In this document: in pieces, positions 16,956 to 26,406 of the stretch
How positions within the stretch are numbered: the stretch's first letter is position 1
Layout of the letters: each line of letters begins with the position of its first letter
Origin: Streptomyces sp. NBC_01497
GTDB taxonomy: Bacteria > Actinomycetota > Actinomycetes > Streptomycetales > Streptomycetaceae
DNA length: 64,000 nt
Direction of reading: 5' to 3'
Assembly: GCF_036250695.1 (NCBI RefSeq)
Contig: NZ_CP109427.1
Location: 3,844,001 to 3,908,000 of the forward strand
Translations under genes and position numbers: made by a program
The notes under the pieces: model-generated
What the model was told of the DNA's origin: nothing
What the model saw: only the letters and a program-made list of their open reading frames with translations
The model's database searches: none

Positions 16956-19205
16956 TCAGCCGTTGCGCTTCCAGCGCGGCTTGTCGTCACGGCGGCCGAA
17001 CGAACCGGTGCTCGTGCCGGTGCCGGTGCCACCGCGGTGCTCGTCACGCCGACCGGTGGGGCGGTCCGAGGAGCCGCCGCGGTAGCCACCGCTCGCCGGA
17101 CGGTCACCCTGCCGGTCGCGGTTGAACGGACGGTCGCTGCCGCTGCGGTGGTCCCGGTTGAACGGACGGTCGCCGGTACGGCCACCCCGGTCGCCGCCAC
17201 GGTCGTCACGGCGCTCGCCGCCACGGTCGTCACGACGCTGGAAACCACCACGGTCGCCACCGCGGTCGCCGCCACGGTCATCACGGCGCTGGAAACCACC
17301 ACGGTCACCACCGCGGTCGCCGCCACGGTCATCGCGACGCTGGAAGCCACCACGGTCCCCACCACGCTCGCCACCGCGGTCGTCACGACGGTCGCGGTTG
17401 AAGCCGCCACGGTCGCCACCACGGTCATCGCGGCGGAAACCACCGCGGTCACCGCCACGCTCGCCACCGCGGTCGTCACGACGGTCGCGGTTGAAGCCGC
17501 CACGGTCGCCACCACGGTCGTCACGGCGGAAACCGCCGCGGTCGTCGCGACGCTCGAAGTTGCCGCGCTCGTCGCGCCGCTGACGCTGCTGCTCGGCCTC
17601 GGCCGCGGCGGCCTTCGCCGCCGCCTCCTCGACCGCGCGCTCGGCCTCGGCCGCCACCTCGGCGACCGCTGCCTCCGGGTCGTCCCCGCGCTCACGGGCG
17701 GCGCGCGCCACCAGGCGGCCCGCCTCCTCGCGCAGCTCGGCGGCGCGGCGCTGCGCGCGCTCCAGCTGCTTCGTCAGGTCGGCGACCTCGCGCTCGGCCT
17801 GCTTGGCCGAGTTGTTCGCGGAGTCGGCCTGCACCTCGGTGAGCGAACGGGCGCCGGTGATCTCGGCGACCTCCGGGTCGAACGCGCCCGCGCCGCCCAC
17901 CATGTGGCGGGAGGCGTCGACGCCCGCGTCCTCCATCAGCCGGAAGATCTGGCGGCGCTGGTGCGGCAGCGCGAGGGAGACGACGACACCGGACTTGCCG
18001 GCGCGGGCCGTGCGGCCCGAGCGGTGCAGGTAGTCCTTGTGGTCACCGGCCGGGTCCACGTTCAGCACCAGGTCGATGCCGTCGACGTGGATGCCGCGCG
18101 CGGCGACGTCGGTCGCGACGAGAGCGTTGACGTAGCCGTCCTTGAAGTCGGCCAGCGTGCGCGTCCTGGCGCCCTGCGTCATGCCGCCGTGCAGCGCGTC
18201 CGCCTTCACGCCGGAGTCGCGCAGCTGCTCCGCGATCCGGTCGGCGCCGAGCTGGGTCCGTACGAAGATGATCGTGCGGCCCTTGCGGGCGGCGATGGCG
18301 GCCGTGACGGGCGCCTTGTCTTTGGGCTTCACCACGAGCACGTGGTGGGACATCGTCGTGACGTTGCCCTGGGCGCTGTCCACCTCGTGGCTGACCGGGT
18401 TGGTCAGGTAGCGCTTGACCAGCGTGTTGATCTCGTTCTCCATGGTCGCGGAGAACAGCATCCGCTGGCCGCCCGAGGGCACCAGGTCGAGCAGTTCGGT
18501 GACCTCGGGCAGGAAGCCCAGGTCCGACATCTGGTCGGCCTCGTCGATGACCGCGACCTGGATCTGCTCCATGGAGCAGGCGCCGCGGTTGATGAGGTCG
18601 CGCAGTCGGCCGGGGGTGGCGACGAGGACGTCGACGCCGCGCTCCAGCGCGTAGATCTGGTTGCCCATGGACGTACCGCCGCAGACGACCTTCATCTTGA
18701 GGCCGAGCACGTCGCCGTACGGCTGGAGGGCGTCCGCGACCTGCATCGCGAGCTCGCGGGTCGGGGTGAGGATGACACCGCGCGGCTTCTTCTTCTCCGT
18801 GCGGCCACTGGACAGCGTGGCGAGCAGCGGGAGGCCGAAGGAGAGCGTCTTGCCGGAGCCGGTACGGCCACGGCCGAGGATGTCCTTGCCGGCCAGGGCG
18901 TCCGGGATGGTCGCGATCTGGATCGGGAACGGGACCGAGACGCCGTTCTGCGCCAGCTTGCGCACGATGGACTCGGGCAGGCCGAGCTCGCCGAAGGTGG
19001 CCTCGGGGGCCGCGTCGGCGTCGATGTCGCCGTCCGCGTCGATGTCGTCCGCGACGGCGTCGAGCTCGTCGGCGGTCAGGGTGTCCTCGGCGATCGCGGC
19101 CGTGGTGTCGGCGGCGCCGGTGAGCGTCGCGGCGTCGGGCTGCCCGACCGCCTCGGGGGAGTCGTTCTCGGGCATGACGGGGTGCTCAGTACTGGAAACG
19201 GACAT
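16956..19205 (-). CDS. DEAD-box RNA helicase with long RGG tail
   Basis: 749-aa ATP-dependent RNA helicase. Acidic N-terminus (1-70); Q motif around F71-Q96; motif I GRTGSGKT (113-120); PTRELA; ATPGRL; DEAD (221-224); SAT; TDVAARG; HRSGRTARAG. After the helicase core comes an Ala/Glu coiled coil and about 190 residues of Arg/Asp/Gly repeats such as DRGGDRGGFQRRDD. RGG tails bind RNA and drive phase separation in other helicases. ATG 19205 is chosen with GGAAGG upstream; an ATG at residue 11 is possible. The transcript leader may be over 100 nt, as in cold-shock helicases. Confidence 0.92.
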   Translation of the reverse strand: MSVSSTEHPVMPENDSPEAVGQPDAATLTGAADTTAAIAEDTLTADELDAVADDIDADGDIDADAAPEATFGELGLPESIVRKLAQNGVSVPFPIQIATIPDALAGKDILGRGRTGSGKTLSFGLPLLATLSSGRTEKKKPRGVILTPTRELAMQVADALQPYGDVLGLKMKVVCGGTSMGNQIYALERGVDVLVATPGRLRDLINRGACSMEQIQVAVIDEADQMSDLGFLPEVTELLDLVPSGGQRMLFSATMENEINTLVKRYLTNPVSHEVDSAQGNVTTMSHHVLVVKPKDKAPVTAAIAARKGRTIIFVRTQLGADRIAEQLRDSGVKADALHGGMTQGARTRTLADFKDGYVNALVATDVAARGIHVDGIDLVLNVDPAGDHKDYLHRSGRTARAGKSGVVVSLALPHQRRQIFRLMEDAGVDASRHMVGGAGAFDPEVAEITGARSLTEVQADSANNSAKQAEREVADLTKQLERAQRRAAELREEAGRLVARAARERGDDPEAAVAEVAAEAERAVEEAAAKAAAAEAEQQRQRRDERGNFERRDDRGGFRRDDRGGDRGGFNRDRRDDRGGERGGDRGGFRRDDRGGDRGGFNRDRRDDRGGERGGDRGGFQRRDDRGGDRGGDRGGFQRRDDRGGDRGGDRGGFQRRDDRGGERRDDRGGDRGGRTGDRPFNRDHRSGSDRPFNRDRQGDRPASGGYRGGSSDRPTGRRDEHRGGTGTGTSTGSFGRRDDKPRWKRNG
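17150..17560 (-). repeat. Tandem coding repeats of the RGG tail
   Basis: Imperfect units of about 40-80 bp encoding GGDRGGFQRRDDR or GGDRGGFNRDRRDDRGGER occur six to seven times. Two consecutive FQRRDDRGGDR units are nearly identical at DNA level. Confidence 0.85.
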
Positions 19206-19530
19206 GCGAAATGCGAAACCTTCCGGAGTCTCGGCACGCGCCCAAACTCCGTGTTTCACCTCTCGACCGCCTCGATGCGGTCAGCCACGGTAAGGGAGAG
19301 TACGCGCCACACGGCGCTCTTCTTTTTCGGCGCCGGGAAATGATCAAACGATCTACTACCATACGCAGTGCTCGGCCCTTAAGGCAAACCGGCCCCGGGC
19401 GACCCTGCTCACATCCGCGCCACCGCCCCTGCCGGCCCCCTCCCCGCACCGCGGGCGCGGCCCCCCACGGGGCCGCCGCGCCGCGCCGCCCGGAGTGCCG
19501 GGCACCCCGTACGAGCCCTGCCCACGGTAC
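19206..19530. other. Upstream region of the helicase gene
   Basis: No gene supported. An AT-rich patch at 19335-19372 with TATGGT on the minus strand is the best promoter candidate, giving a leader of more than 130 nt. Confidence 0.4.
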
Positions 19531-20220
19531 TCATACCGGGCCCAACTGCGGGGACGCGGAAGGCTCCTTGCGCATCCCGAACCCGCCGTCCGGCGCCAGC
19601 GCCGTCGTGCGGACATCGGCCGCGGGCGACGCCGAGGGAGGCGCCGCGGGACCCGAAGGAGCGCCGCCGCTCCCGCCACCGTCCCCGCTCGCGCCGCCGT
19701 CGGCGCCCCCGGTCGACGGGCCCGCCGGAGGCTGCGCGGGCGGATCGCTCGCCGGCGGGTCCGCGGGCGGCGCGGGCGGCCCCGCGGGAACGCCCCCCAC
19801 CTGTCCGCCCGACGCCGTACCCGTAGCGCCCTCGGGCTTGTGGTGGTGGTGATGTCCGCCACCCGTCGTGATCTCCGGGGTCGGCTCGCCCGGCGAACTC
19901 GGCCCGGCCGACGCGCCCTTGCCGTCCTTGCCCGCCACGGCGGCCTTCTCGGCGTCCTTGCCGTCCTTGCCGCCGCCCGATCCGCCGTGCGCCGCGCCGT
20001 GGCCCGCGCCGCTCCGGCCGGACGCGCCGCCGAGCACGCCCGTCCCACCGCCCGTACGCCCCTTGGGCCCGGCGGAGCCGTGCCCCGCCTGCGAGTGTCC
20101 GGGGGCCGGGCCGCCCTCGGCGCCCCCCACGCTCATACAGCCGGCGGACGAGGCCACGGCCAGCGAGGCCGCGACCCACACGGCGGCGCGGCAGGAACGG
20201 GAAGCGGGCGAACGGCGCAC
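19531..20220 (-). CDS. Low-complexity lipoprotein with His run
   Basis: 229-aa secreted lipoprotein. Signal peptide with lipobox SSAGC; the mature part is Gly/Ala/Pro/Ser-rich, with GKDGKDAEKA-type repeats, a run of five histidines preceded by TTGGG, and PPADPPASDPPAQPP. No folded domain is visible. GTG 20220 has GGAGG seven bases upstream. Likely exposed on the membrane outer face; the His run could bind metal. The function is unknown. Confidence 0.75.
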   Translation of the reverse strand: MRRSPASRSCRAAVWVAASLAVASSAGCMSVGGAEGGPAPGHSQAGHGSAGPKGRTGGGTGVLGGASGRSGAGHGAAHGGSGGGKDGKDAEKAAVAGKDGKGASAGPSSPGEPTPEITTGGGHHHHHKPEGATGTASGGQVGGVPAGPPAPPADPPASDPPAQPPAGPSTGGADGGASGDGGGSGGAPSGPAAPPSASPAADVRTTALAPDGGFGMRKEPSASPQLGPV

Positions 20221-20367
20221 AGGGCACCTCCGGGAGCGGGGCGGGCACGGGGGACTCCCGCGAGCGCGGGCAGTACGTCGGCCTGTCCAACGGGCATGCG
20301 CCCGTCAGGGACACGCCCGTCGTAGCGCGCGTACGCTCGGCGCGCCCCCGCGGAGGTCCCCGTCGGC

Positions 20368-20718
20368 TCAGCCGTACCCCAGGGCGTGCAGCCGCTCGTC
20401 GTCGATGCCGAAGTGGTGGGCGACCTCGTGGACCACCGTCACCTCCGTCTCCGCGACCACGTCCTCGCGGGTGTCGCAGAAGCGGAGCGTCGGCCCCCGG
20501 TAGATCGTGATCCGGTCGGGCAGCACACCGGCGTACCACTCGCCGCGCTCGGTCAGCGGCGTGCCCTCGTACAGCCCGAGCAGTTCCCGGTCGGACGCGG
20601 GCGGCTCGTCCTCCACGAAGACGGCCACGTTGTCCATCAGCCGGGTGAGCTCGGGCGGGATCCGGTCGAGCGCCTCCGAGACCAGTTCCTCGAACTCCTC
20701 GCGCGTCATCTCCAGCAC
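20368..20718 (-). CDS. Minimal zinc metallopeptidase (HExxHxxGxxD)
   Basis: 116-aa protein of the short zincin family (PF06262-type). It has HEVAHHFGIDD near the C-terminus, giving HExxH plus a third ligand Asp, and an N-terminus MTREEFEELVSEALDRIP typical of the family. GTG 20718 and ATG 20709 are both plausible starts. Cytoplasmic. The physiological substrate is unknown for this family. Confidence 0.85.
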   Translation of the reverse strand: MLEMTREEFEELVSEALDRIPPELTRLMDNVAVFVEDEPPASDRELLGLYEGTPLTERGEWYAGVLPDRITIYRGPTLRFCDTREDVVAETEVTVVHEVAHHFGIDDERLHALGYG

Positions 20719-20916
20719 CCGGCCATTGTGACGGCTGGGCAGGTGGGGCGCGACGCCCGGTGGGGCGCGTCCGCTCCTGGCGGTCCGTCCGGGCGGTCCA
20801 CTGCCGCCCCGGCCACCCGGCCGAACCACCAGGGAAACCGTTTTGGCGATGTCTCGGACCATCCCCTATGCTTCTGCCGTCCTCCGAAGCGCCGAAGAGC
20901 GCCAGGTGGGCCCTTC

Positions 20917-20989
20917 GCCCCCATCGTCTAGTGGCCCAGGACGCCGCCCTTTCAAGGCGGTAGCACGGGTTCGAATCCCGTTGGGGGTA
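20917..20989 (+). tRNA. tRNA-Glu (TTC)
   Basis: 73-nt cloverleaf, anticodon loop CUUUCAA, canonical D-loop (GTGGCCCAGG) and T-arm (GGGTTCGAATCCC). Confidence 0.95.
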
Positions 20990-21294
20990 CCTCTGCGTAC
21001 TCTCCACATTTCGGCGGCCTCCCGCGAGGTTGTCGGAATGTGGTGGGTATTCGCCGCTCGGCCCACCGAAGGCATATCGATGTCCGGGGCCCGAGCCCTC
21101 GCACGATCCCGCCCCGCCGCCCAACGCCTTTGGGCGCGTCGTCGCATGTCCCGTCTCCGGATTTCTCGCACGGGCGTACGACATCCTCGGCAGCGGCACC
21201 CGTCCTCCACCGCGCCGGCCACGAATCCCCGTCACGGACGTCGCACCCGCCACGGCCGCGAGCAAGCGTTCCCGACCGCGAGGACACGACATCC

Positions 21295-22059
21295 ATGACC
21301 GGCGCACCGCACGAGTCCCTCCCGCAGCCGCTGCCCCCGGCCGGTGATGCCGTGCCCGCGGGGACCGTCCCGGGCGGCGCCGCGCACCCGGCGCTCGCCG
21401 TGGTCCGCGCCCCCGCCCAGGTCACCTCGGCCGTGCTCGTCCTGCACGGCGGGCGGGCCGTCGACCCTTCACCGGCCCGGGCCCGGCACCTGGCATCGCT
21501 GCGGATGCGTCCGTTCCTCCGCGCCCTCGCGCGCGGGCTCCCGCCGGACGGCGTCCTGCTGGGCCGTGTCCGCTACCGCCGCCGCGGCTGGAACGAGGAC
21601 GCGGCCGACCCGCTGCGGGACACCCTCGCCGCGCTCGACGAACTCGTCCGGCGCCACGGCCACGACGTGCGGGTGGTCCTGGTCGGTCACTCCATGGGCG
21701 GCCGGGCGGCGCTGCGGGCCGCCGGGCATCCGGCCGTGCACGCGGTCGTCGCACTGGCACCCTGGTGCCCGCCGGGTGAACCCGTACGCCAACTGGCCGG
21801 TGTGAAGGTCCTGTTCGCGCACGGCGACCAGGACCGCGTCACCGATCCGGCGGCAAGCCTCGGCATGGCCCTGAAGGCCCGCGCGGACGGCGGCGAGACC
21901 GCCGCACTGGTGCTCGACGGCGCCGGTCACGCGATGCTCGCCCGGGCCTCTGTCTGGCACCGGACGACGACCGGCACGGTCCGGGGCCTGCTCGGCCTCG
22001 CGCCGCTGCCGGACGTGGTGCGGGCGGCGTTCGGCGCGCCCGCCGCACTCCACCTGTGA
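21295..22059 (+). CDS. Alpha/beta hydrolase
   Basis: 254-aa serine hydrolase. Nucleophile S133 in GHSMGG, acid in HGDQDRVTD and histidine in DGAGHAM form the expected triad; the oxyanion segment is VLHGGR (50-53). It has no signal peptide. AGGA is 14 bases upstream of the ATG. It begins about 300 bases after tRNA-Glu. The substrate cannot be inferred. Confidence 0.85.
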   Translation: MTGAPHESLPQPLPPAGDAVPAGTVPGGAAHPALAVVRAPAQVTSAVLVLHGGRAVDPSPARARHLASLRMRPFLRALARGLPPDGVLLGRVRYRRRGWNEDAADPLRDTLAALDELVRRHGHDVRVVLVGHSMGGRAALRAAGHPAVHAVVALAPWCPPGEPVRQLAGVKVLFAHGDQDRVTDPAASLGMALKARADGGETAALVLDGAGHAMLARASVWHRTTTGTVRGLLGLAPLPDVVRAAFGAPAALHL

Positions 22060-22074
22060 CGGCCGCCCGCCGGG

Positions 22075-22155
22075 GCTCGGTGTCCCCGCACGGGCACGGT
22101 GTCCCCGCCGGGGCACGGTGTTCCCGCGCGGGCACGGTGTTCCCCGGCCGCGTGC
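22075..22155. repeat. 19-20-bp imperfect tandem repeat
   Basis: About four copies of CGGGCACGGTGT[TC]CCCGC between two plus-strand genes. Confidence 0.6.
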
Positions 22156-22276
22156 TCCCCGGGCGGCGGGGTCCGGGGGGGCAGGCCGGGGACGGGACCA
22201 CGCCCCGGAGCCACGACGGGGGATCGGCGCCAGGACGGGGGTCCGGCGCCACGCGGGGGTCCGGGAGACTGACGCG

Positions 22277-23203
22277 ATGCGCACACCGGTCCGACACCGC
22301 CCGCCCGTCCGCCGCCGCGCGACCGGCTCCGGCTTCGGTGTCCTTGTCCCCCTGGTCCTCGCCCTGTTCCTGACCGGCACCCTCGCGGGCTGCTCGGCGG
22401 CGCAGGCGCAGCGCCCGGGCCACCCGGCGGACCGGACCGCCCACACGCCGGCCGCCGCATCCCCCGGCCGTGTCCGGCTCCCGGACGCCGGGGCATCGTT
22501 CGACTACCAGCTCGGCGGGCCCTACCGCCCGCCCGCCGGGGTACGCGCCGTCTCCCGCGACCGGACCGCGCGCCCCGCCACCGGGCTCTACTCGCTCTGC
22601 TATGTCAACGCCTTCCAGGCCCAGCCGGGCGCCGCGAGCGCCACCTGGTGGCGCTCGCACCATCCGGAGCTGCTGCTGCGGGAGGGCCACGATCCGCAGG
22701 GCGCGCCGGTCGTCGACGAGGACTGGGACGAGCCGCTGTTCGACATCTCCACCCCGGCCGGGCGCACCGCGCTGCTCGGCGTCGTCGGAGGGTGGATCGA
22801 CGGCTGCGCACACGCCGGGTTCGCTGCCGTGGAACCCGACAACCTCGACTCGTACCAGCGCTCGAAGGGTCTGCTGCGCCGCGCCGACGCGGTCGCGTTC
22901 GCCGGGCTGCTGGCACGGCGCGCGCACCGCGACGGCCTGGCCGTCGCGCAGAAGAACACCGGCGAACTCCTCGGCCGGCGGCGGGACATCGGCTTCGACT
23001 TCGCCGTCGTGGAGGAGTGCGCGCACTACGACGAGTGCGCCGCGTTCTCGTCCGCGTACGACCGGCGCGTCTTCGACATCGAGTACGACGCCCGGAGCTT
23101 CGCCGCGGGCTGCCGGCGCTGGGGCCGGACTCTGTCGATCACGCTGCGGGACCGTGACGTGCTGCCGGCCGGCGAGCCCGGCCACCGCGACCGCCGCTGC
23201 TGA
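22277..23203 (+). CDS. GH114-like (endo-alpha-1,4-polygalactosaminidase family) lipoprotein
   Basis: 308-aa secreted protein. Signal peptide with lipobox LAGC (C39). The mature TIM-barrel part has LYSLCYVNAF, DISTPAGR, FAAVEPDNLDSY, VAQKNTGE and VEECAHYDEC segments typical of the GH114/TM1410 family; the acidic EPDN and EE residues are candidate catalytic groups. Characterised fungal members cut galactosaminogalactan, but the substrate of actinobacterial members is not known. 217 bases after the hydrolase gene, same strand. Confidence 0.85.
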   Translation: MRTPVRHRPPVRRRATGSGFGVLVPLVLALFLTGTLAGCSAAQAQRPGHPADRTAHTPAAASPGRVRLPDAGASFDYQLGGPYRPPAGVRAVSRDRTARPATGLYSLCYVNAFQAQPGAASATWWRSHHPELLLREGHDPQGAPVVDEDWDEPLFDISTPAGRTALLGVVGGWIDGCAHAGFAAVEPDNLDSYQRSKGLLRRADAVAFAGLLARRAHRDGLAVAQKNTGELLGRRRDIGFDFAVVEECAHYDECAAFSSAYDRRVFDIEYDARSFAAGCRRWGRTLSITLRDRDVLPAGEPGHRDRRC

Positions 23204-23254
23204 GTGCTCCGGAGTGGTCCGGCAGGGTGGAAGCGTGCGCTGGTCCGGCGCCCG

Positions 23255-24907
23255 TCATGCCGGCGGCAGGCCCGGACCCGGCCGCGGCTGCGGGCGACGC
23301 CATCCGAAGCCCCTGCCCGCCCGGGCGGTCGCCGGGGCCGCGGGCGACCTGCCGGTATCGTCCAGGGTGCGGGCCGCCGCCGCGATGTTGCGGACCATGC
23401 CGCCGAAGACGAACGCGTGGAAGGGGTACACGCTCCACCAGTACGCCTGGCCCAGGAAGCCGCGCGGGTGGAACAGGGCGCGCTGGCGGTAGACCGTTCG
23501 TCCCGCGTCGTCCTCCTCGGTACGCATCTCCAGCCACGCGAGCCCCGGCATCCGCATCTCGGCGCGCAGCCGCAGCAGACTGCCCCGTTCGATCTCCTCG
23601 ACCCGCCAGAAGTCCAGCGAGTCACCGACCCGCAGATGCTCGTCGTCCCTGCGCCCGCGCCGCAGGCCCACACCGCCGGCGAAGCGGTCGAGCAGCCCCC
23701 GTACGGCCCAGGCCGCCGACATCGAGTACCAGCCGTGCGCACCGCCGATGCCCTCGACGACCCGCCACAGCGAGGCGCGCGTGGCGTTCACGGGCGCCTC
23801 CCGCTCGTCCGTGTACAGGCTGCCGCCGGCCCAGTCGGGGTCGGTCGGTAGCGGGTCGCTGGGCGCGCCCGGCACCGAGGCGGACGACCAGCGCGTGTCC
23901 ACCCTCGCCTCCTGCACGCGGCGCAGGGCCAGCTCGATCGACCGGTCCAGTCCGTACGGGTGACCCGGCGGGTCCGGCACGTACCGGGCGATGTCGTGGT
24001 CCGCGCACACCACCTCGTGCCGCAGCGACTCCGTCAGCGGCCGTGCGAGCCCCGAGGGCACCGGCGTGACCAGGCCGATCCAGTGGCTGGAGAGACTCGG
24101 CGTGAGCACGGGCAGGGACACCACGAGCCGCTTCGGCAGGCCCGCCACCCGCGCGTAGCGCCGCATCATGTCACGGTACGTGACGATGTCGGGGCCCCCG
24201 ATGTCGAAGGCCCGGCTCACGTCCGCGGGCAGTTCGGCCGCGCCGACGAGGTAGCGCAGGACGTCCCGCACGGCGATGGGCTGGATACGCGTGTGGATCC
24301 AGCTGGGCGTGACCATCACGGGCAGCCGCTCGGTCAGGTACCGCAGCATCTCGAACGAGGCCGAGCCCGATCCGATGATCACGGCGGCCCGCAGCACGGC
24401 CGTCGGTGAGCCGGAGTCGAGCAGGATGTGGCCGACCTCGGCGCGTGAGCGCAGGTGCGGCGAGAGCTCCTGCACGGGCACCCCGCCGGGGGTGAGGCCG
24501 CCCAGGTAGACCAGACGGCGCACGCGGGCCTGCCTGGCCCGCCGCCCGAACGCGCGGGCGGCGCGCCGGTCCGTCTCCTCGAAGTCGCGCTTGCCCTGCC
24601 CGAGCGCGTGCACCAGGTAGTAGGCGACGTCCACGCCGTCCATGGCGGCTCCGACGCTGTCCTCGTCGGACACGTCGCCCTTGACGACCTCGACGTCCCC
24701 CGCCCACGGGTAGTCGCGCAGCTTCTGCGGCGTCCGGGCGAGGCAGCGCACCCGGTACCCCGCCGACAGCAGTTCGGGGACGAGCCTGCCGCCGATGTAG
24801 CCGGTCGCGCCGGTCACCAGGCAGAGCGCGCCCCGCCCGTCCACGGGCGCGCCGCTCGCGGCGTCCTCGTGCGTCCCGGTCCCCGTGCCCTCGTCGTCGC
24901 CCGCCAT
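23255..24907 (-). CDS. NAD(P)H-binding / DUF2867 fusion protein
   Basis: 550-aa cytoplasmic protein. Extended SDR-type Rossmann domain (GATGYIGGRL near residue 27-36, GDVSDEDSV, PIAVRDVLRYLVG) in the N-terminal ~330 residues and a DUF2867 domain (AWAVRGLLDRFAGGVGLRRGR...GDSLDFWRVEEIERGSLLRLRAEM) in the rest. ATG 24907 has GGAGG five bases upstream. Two-domain proteins like this are common in actinobacteria; the reaction is unknown. The 3' end approaches the GH114-like gene convergently with 51 bases between. Confidence 0.87.
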   Translation of the reverse strand: MAGDDEGTGTGTHEDAASGAPVDGRGALCLVTGATGYIGGRLVPELLSAGYRVRCLARTPQKLRDYPWAGDVEVVKGDVSDEDSVGAAMDGVDVAYYLVHALGQGKRDFEETDRRAARAFGRRARQARVRRLVYLGGLTPGGVPVQELSPHLRSRAEVGHILLDSGSPTAVLRAAVIIGSGSASFEMLRYLTERLPVMVTPSWIHTRIQPIAVRDVLRYLVGAAELPADVSRAFDIGGPDIVTYRDMMRRYARVAGLPKRLVVSLPVLTPSLSSHWIGLVTPVPSGLARPLTESLRHEVVCADHDIARYVPDPPGHPYGLDRSIELALRRVQEARVDTRWSSASVPGAPSDPLPTDPDWAGGSLYTDEREAPVNATRASLWRVVEGIGGAHGWYSMSAAWAVRGLLDRFAGGVGLRRGRRDDEHLRVGDSLDFWRVEEIERGSLLRLRAEMRMPGLAWLEMRTEEDDAGRTVYRQRALFHPRGFLGQAYWWSVYPFHAFVFGGMVRNIAAAARTLDDTGRSPAAPATARAGRGFGWRRPQPRPGPGLPPA

Positions 24908-25226
24908 CCGCGCCTCCACTGCCTCGGCGTCCGGCCGCTCGCGCGCACCGCCACGCGCACACCCTTCTCCGAGAGCGCGCAGCCGTACGCGTACCCCTGC
25001 CGGCGCCCGTGTCCCACCATCCCCCGCACGGAGCGCGGGCGCGCGCCGTGGCGGCGGCAGCGAGGACCGCTCCCCCACCGCCCGGGACGAACGGAAAGCG
25101 ACGGTTCGCCCACCGAGCGGCAGGGATACGGCCGCGGAGGCACCCGGCGCCACCCACGCGAGAGCACGGCGGCACTCGGCCGCAGCGCGCCGACTGCCCC
25201 CGGCCCCACCCCGTAGGCGGGCCCCG
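24908..25226. other. Intergenic stretch, nothing recognised
   Basis: Between two minus-strand genes. It should contain the promoter of the DUF2867 gene. No hairpin or gene is seen. Confidence 0.3.
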
Positions 25227-26213
25227 CTAACCGGCGGAGGACTCCCGGGTCGCCGGCTCGGCCGACGGCAACGAGGCCTGATACACGCCCAGGTGCGCGT
25301 ACGCCACCGCCAACAGCGGTGTCCGTACGCCCAGTCCGCTGCCCCGGGCCACCATGTCCCCCACGATCTGGTCGGCCTCCACCCGGTTGCCCTGCCGCAG
25401 GTCGCGGTACATGGACGAGGTCGTCGGGGCGCCCCGCTCCGTCATCGAGGCGTAGACGCCCGCCTGTTGAGCCTCGGTCAGCGGGCTGCCGGACGCCTCC
25501 GCCACGGCCAGGCACTCCGCCACCACGCCCCGGGCGAACTCCTCGCCTCCCGGCGCCGCCACGACGTCTCCGATCGCGCCGCGCATCAGGCAGGTGATCG
25601 CACCGAGGCTCGCCAGTGTCACCCACTTCAGCCACATGGCGGCGACCGGGTCGCTCAGCAGCCGGGTGGCGAACCCGGCGTCGCCCAGTTCCGCCTCGAC
25701 GGCGTGGATCCGCTCGGAGTCCGGGTCCTGCCGGTCGCCGAACATCAGCCGCTGCATGTCCTTCAGCTGGTGGATCGACCCGTCGGGCGCGAGCGTGGTC
25801 GCCACGTAACACACCCCGCCGAGCAGCGCGCCGGCGCCGAACCGCTTCTCCAGCACCTCCATGTGCCGCATGCCGTTGAGCATCGGCAGGATCATGGTGT
25901 GCTCGCCGACTGCGGGGGCCATGTCGTCGATCGCGCCGTCGAGGCCGTACGCCTTGACGCCGAGGAGCACGAGATCGTAGGCGCCGTCCTGCCCCGCCCC
26001 GTCCTGCTCCGCCCCGCGCAGTCCGGCGGCCGTCACGAGCCGGGGCCGCGCCACCCGGACGTCACCGCGCGGACTGCGGACGACCAGCCCGCTCTCCCGC
26101 AGCGCGGCCGCCCGGCCGGGCCGGACGAGGAACGTCACGTCCCGCCCCGCGGCCGCCAGTTGAGCCCCGAAATAGCCGCCGGTCGCGCCGGCTCCCACCA
26201 CGAGTGTGCGCAT
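25227..26213 (-). CDS. panE: 2-dehydropantoate 2-reductase
   Basis: 328-aa ketopantoate reductase family enzyme (NADPH-dependent, pantothenate pathway). N-terminal GAGATGGYFG dinucleotide site (7-16); KAYGLDGAI holds the conserved lysine region; MLNGMRHMEVLEKRFG and the C-terminal helical domain (WLKWVTLASLGAITCLMRG; SSMYRDLRQGNRVEADQI) match PanE. AAGGGA is seven bases upstream of the ATG. Paralogues of PanE are common, so the exact ketoacid is not certain. Confidence 0.85.
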   Translation of the reverse strand: MRTLVVGAGATGGYFGAQLAAAGRDVTFLVRPGRAAALRESGLVVRSPRGDVRVARPRLVTAAGLRGAEQDGAGQDGAYDLVLLGVKAYGLDGAIDDMAPAVGEHTMILPMLNGMRHMEVLEKRFGAGALLGGVCYVATTLAPDGSIHQLKDMQRLMFGDRQDPDSERIHAVEAELGDAGFATRLLSDPVAAMWLKWVTLASLGAITCLMRGAIGDVVAAPGGEEFARGVVAECLAVAEASGSPLTEAQQAGVYASMTERGAPTTSSMYRDLRQGNRVEADQIVGDMVARGSGLGVRTPLLAVAYAHLGVYQASLPSAEPATRESSAG

Positions 26214-26406
26214 CTCGTTCCCTTCTCGGCCGCTTCGCGCGCGGCCATGTCCGACCGCCCGGGCCGCACGAGCGGCCCCGGCACCGTGCGTCCATCATGC
26301 GAGGCGCCCGGCGGCCCGTTGCGTCCGGCCCGCGCGACCGGCACGCGGACGGTACGCCTGGCAGGATGGCGGCGGCCCCGGACCGCCCCGAGAAAGGCGC
26401 ACACAG

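Noticed and set aside
16839..19343. Plus-strand open frame of 834 codons with Val/Thr/Ala repeats
   Set aside because: Antisense of the DEAD-box helicase; the repeats mirror the RGG tail.
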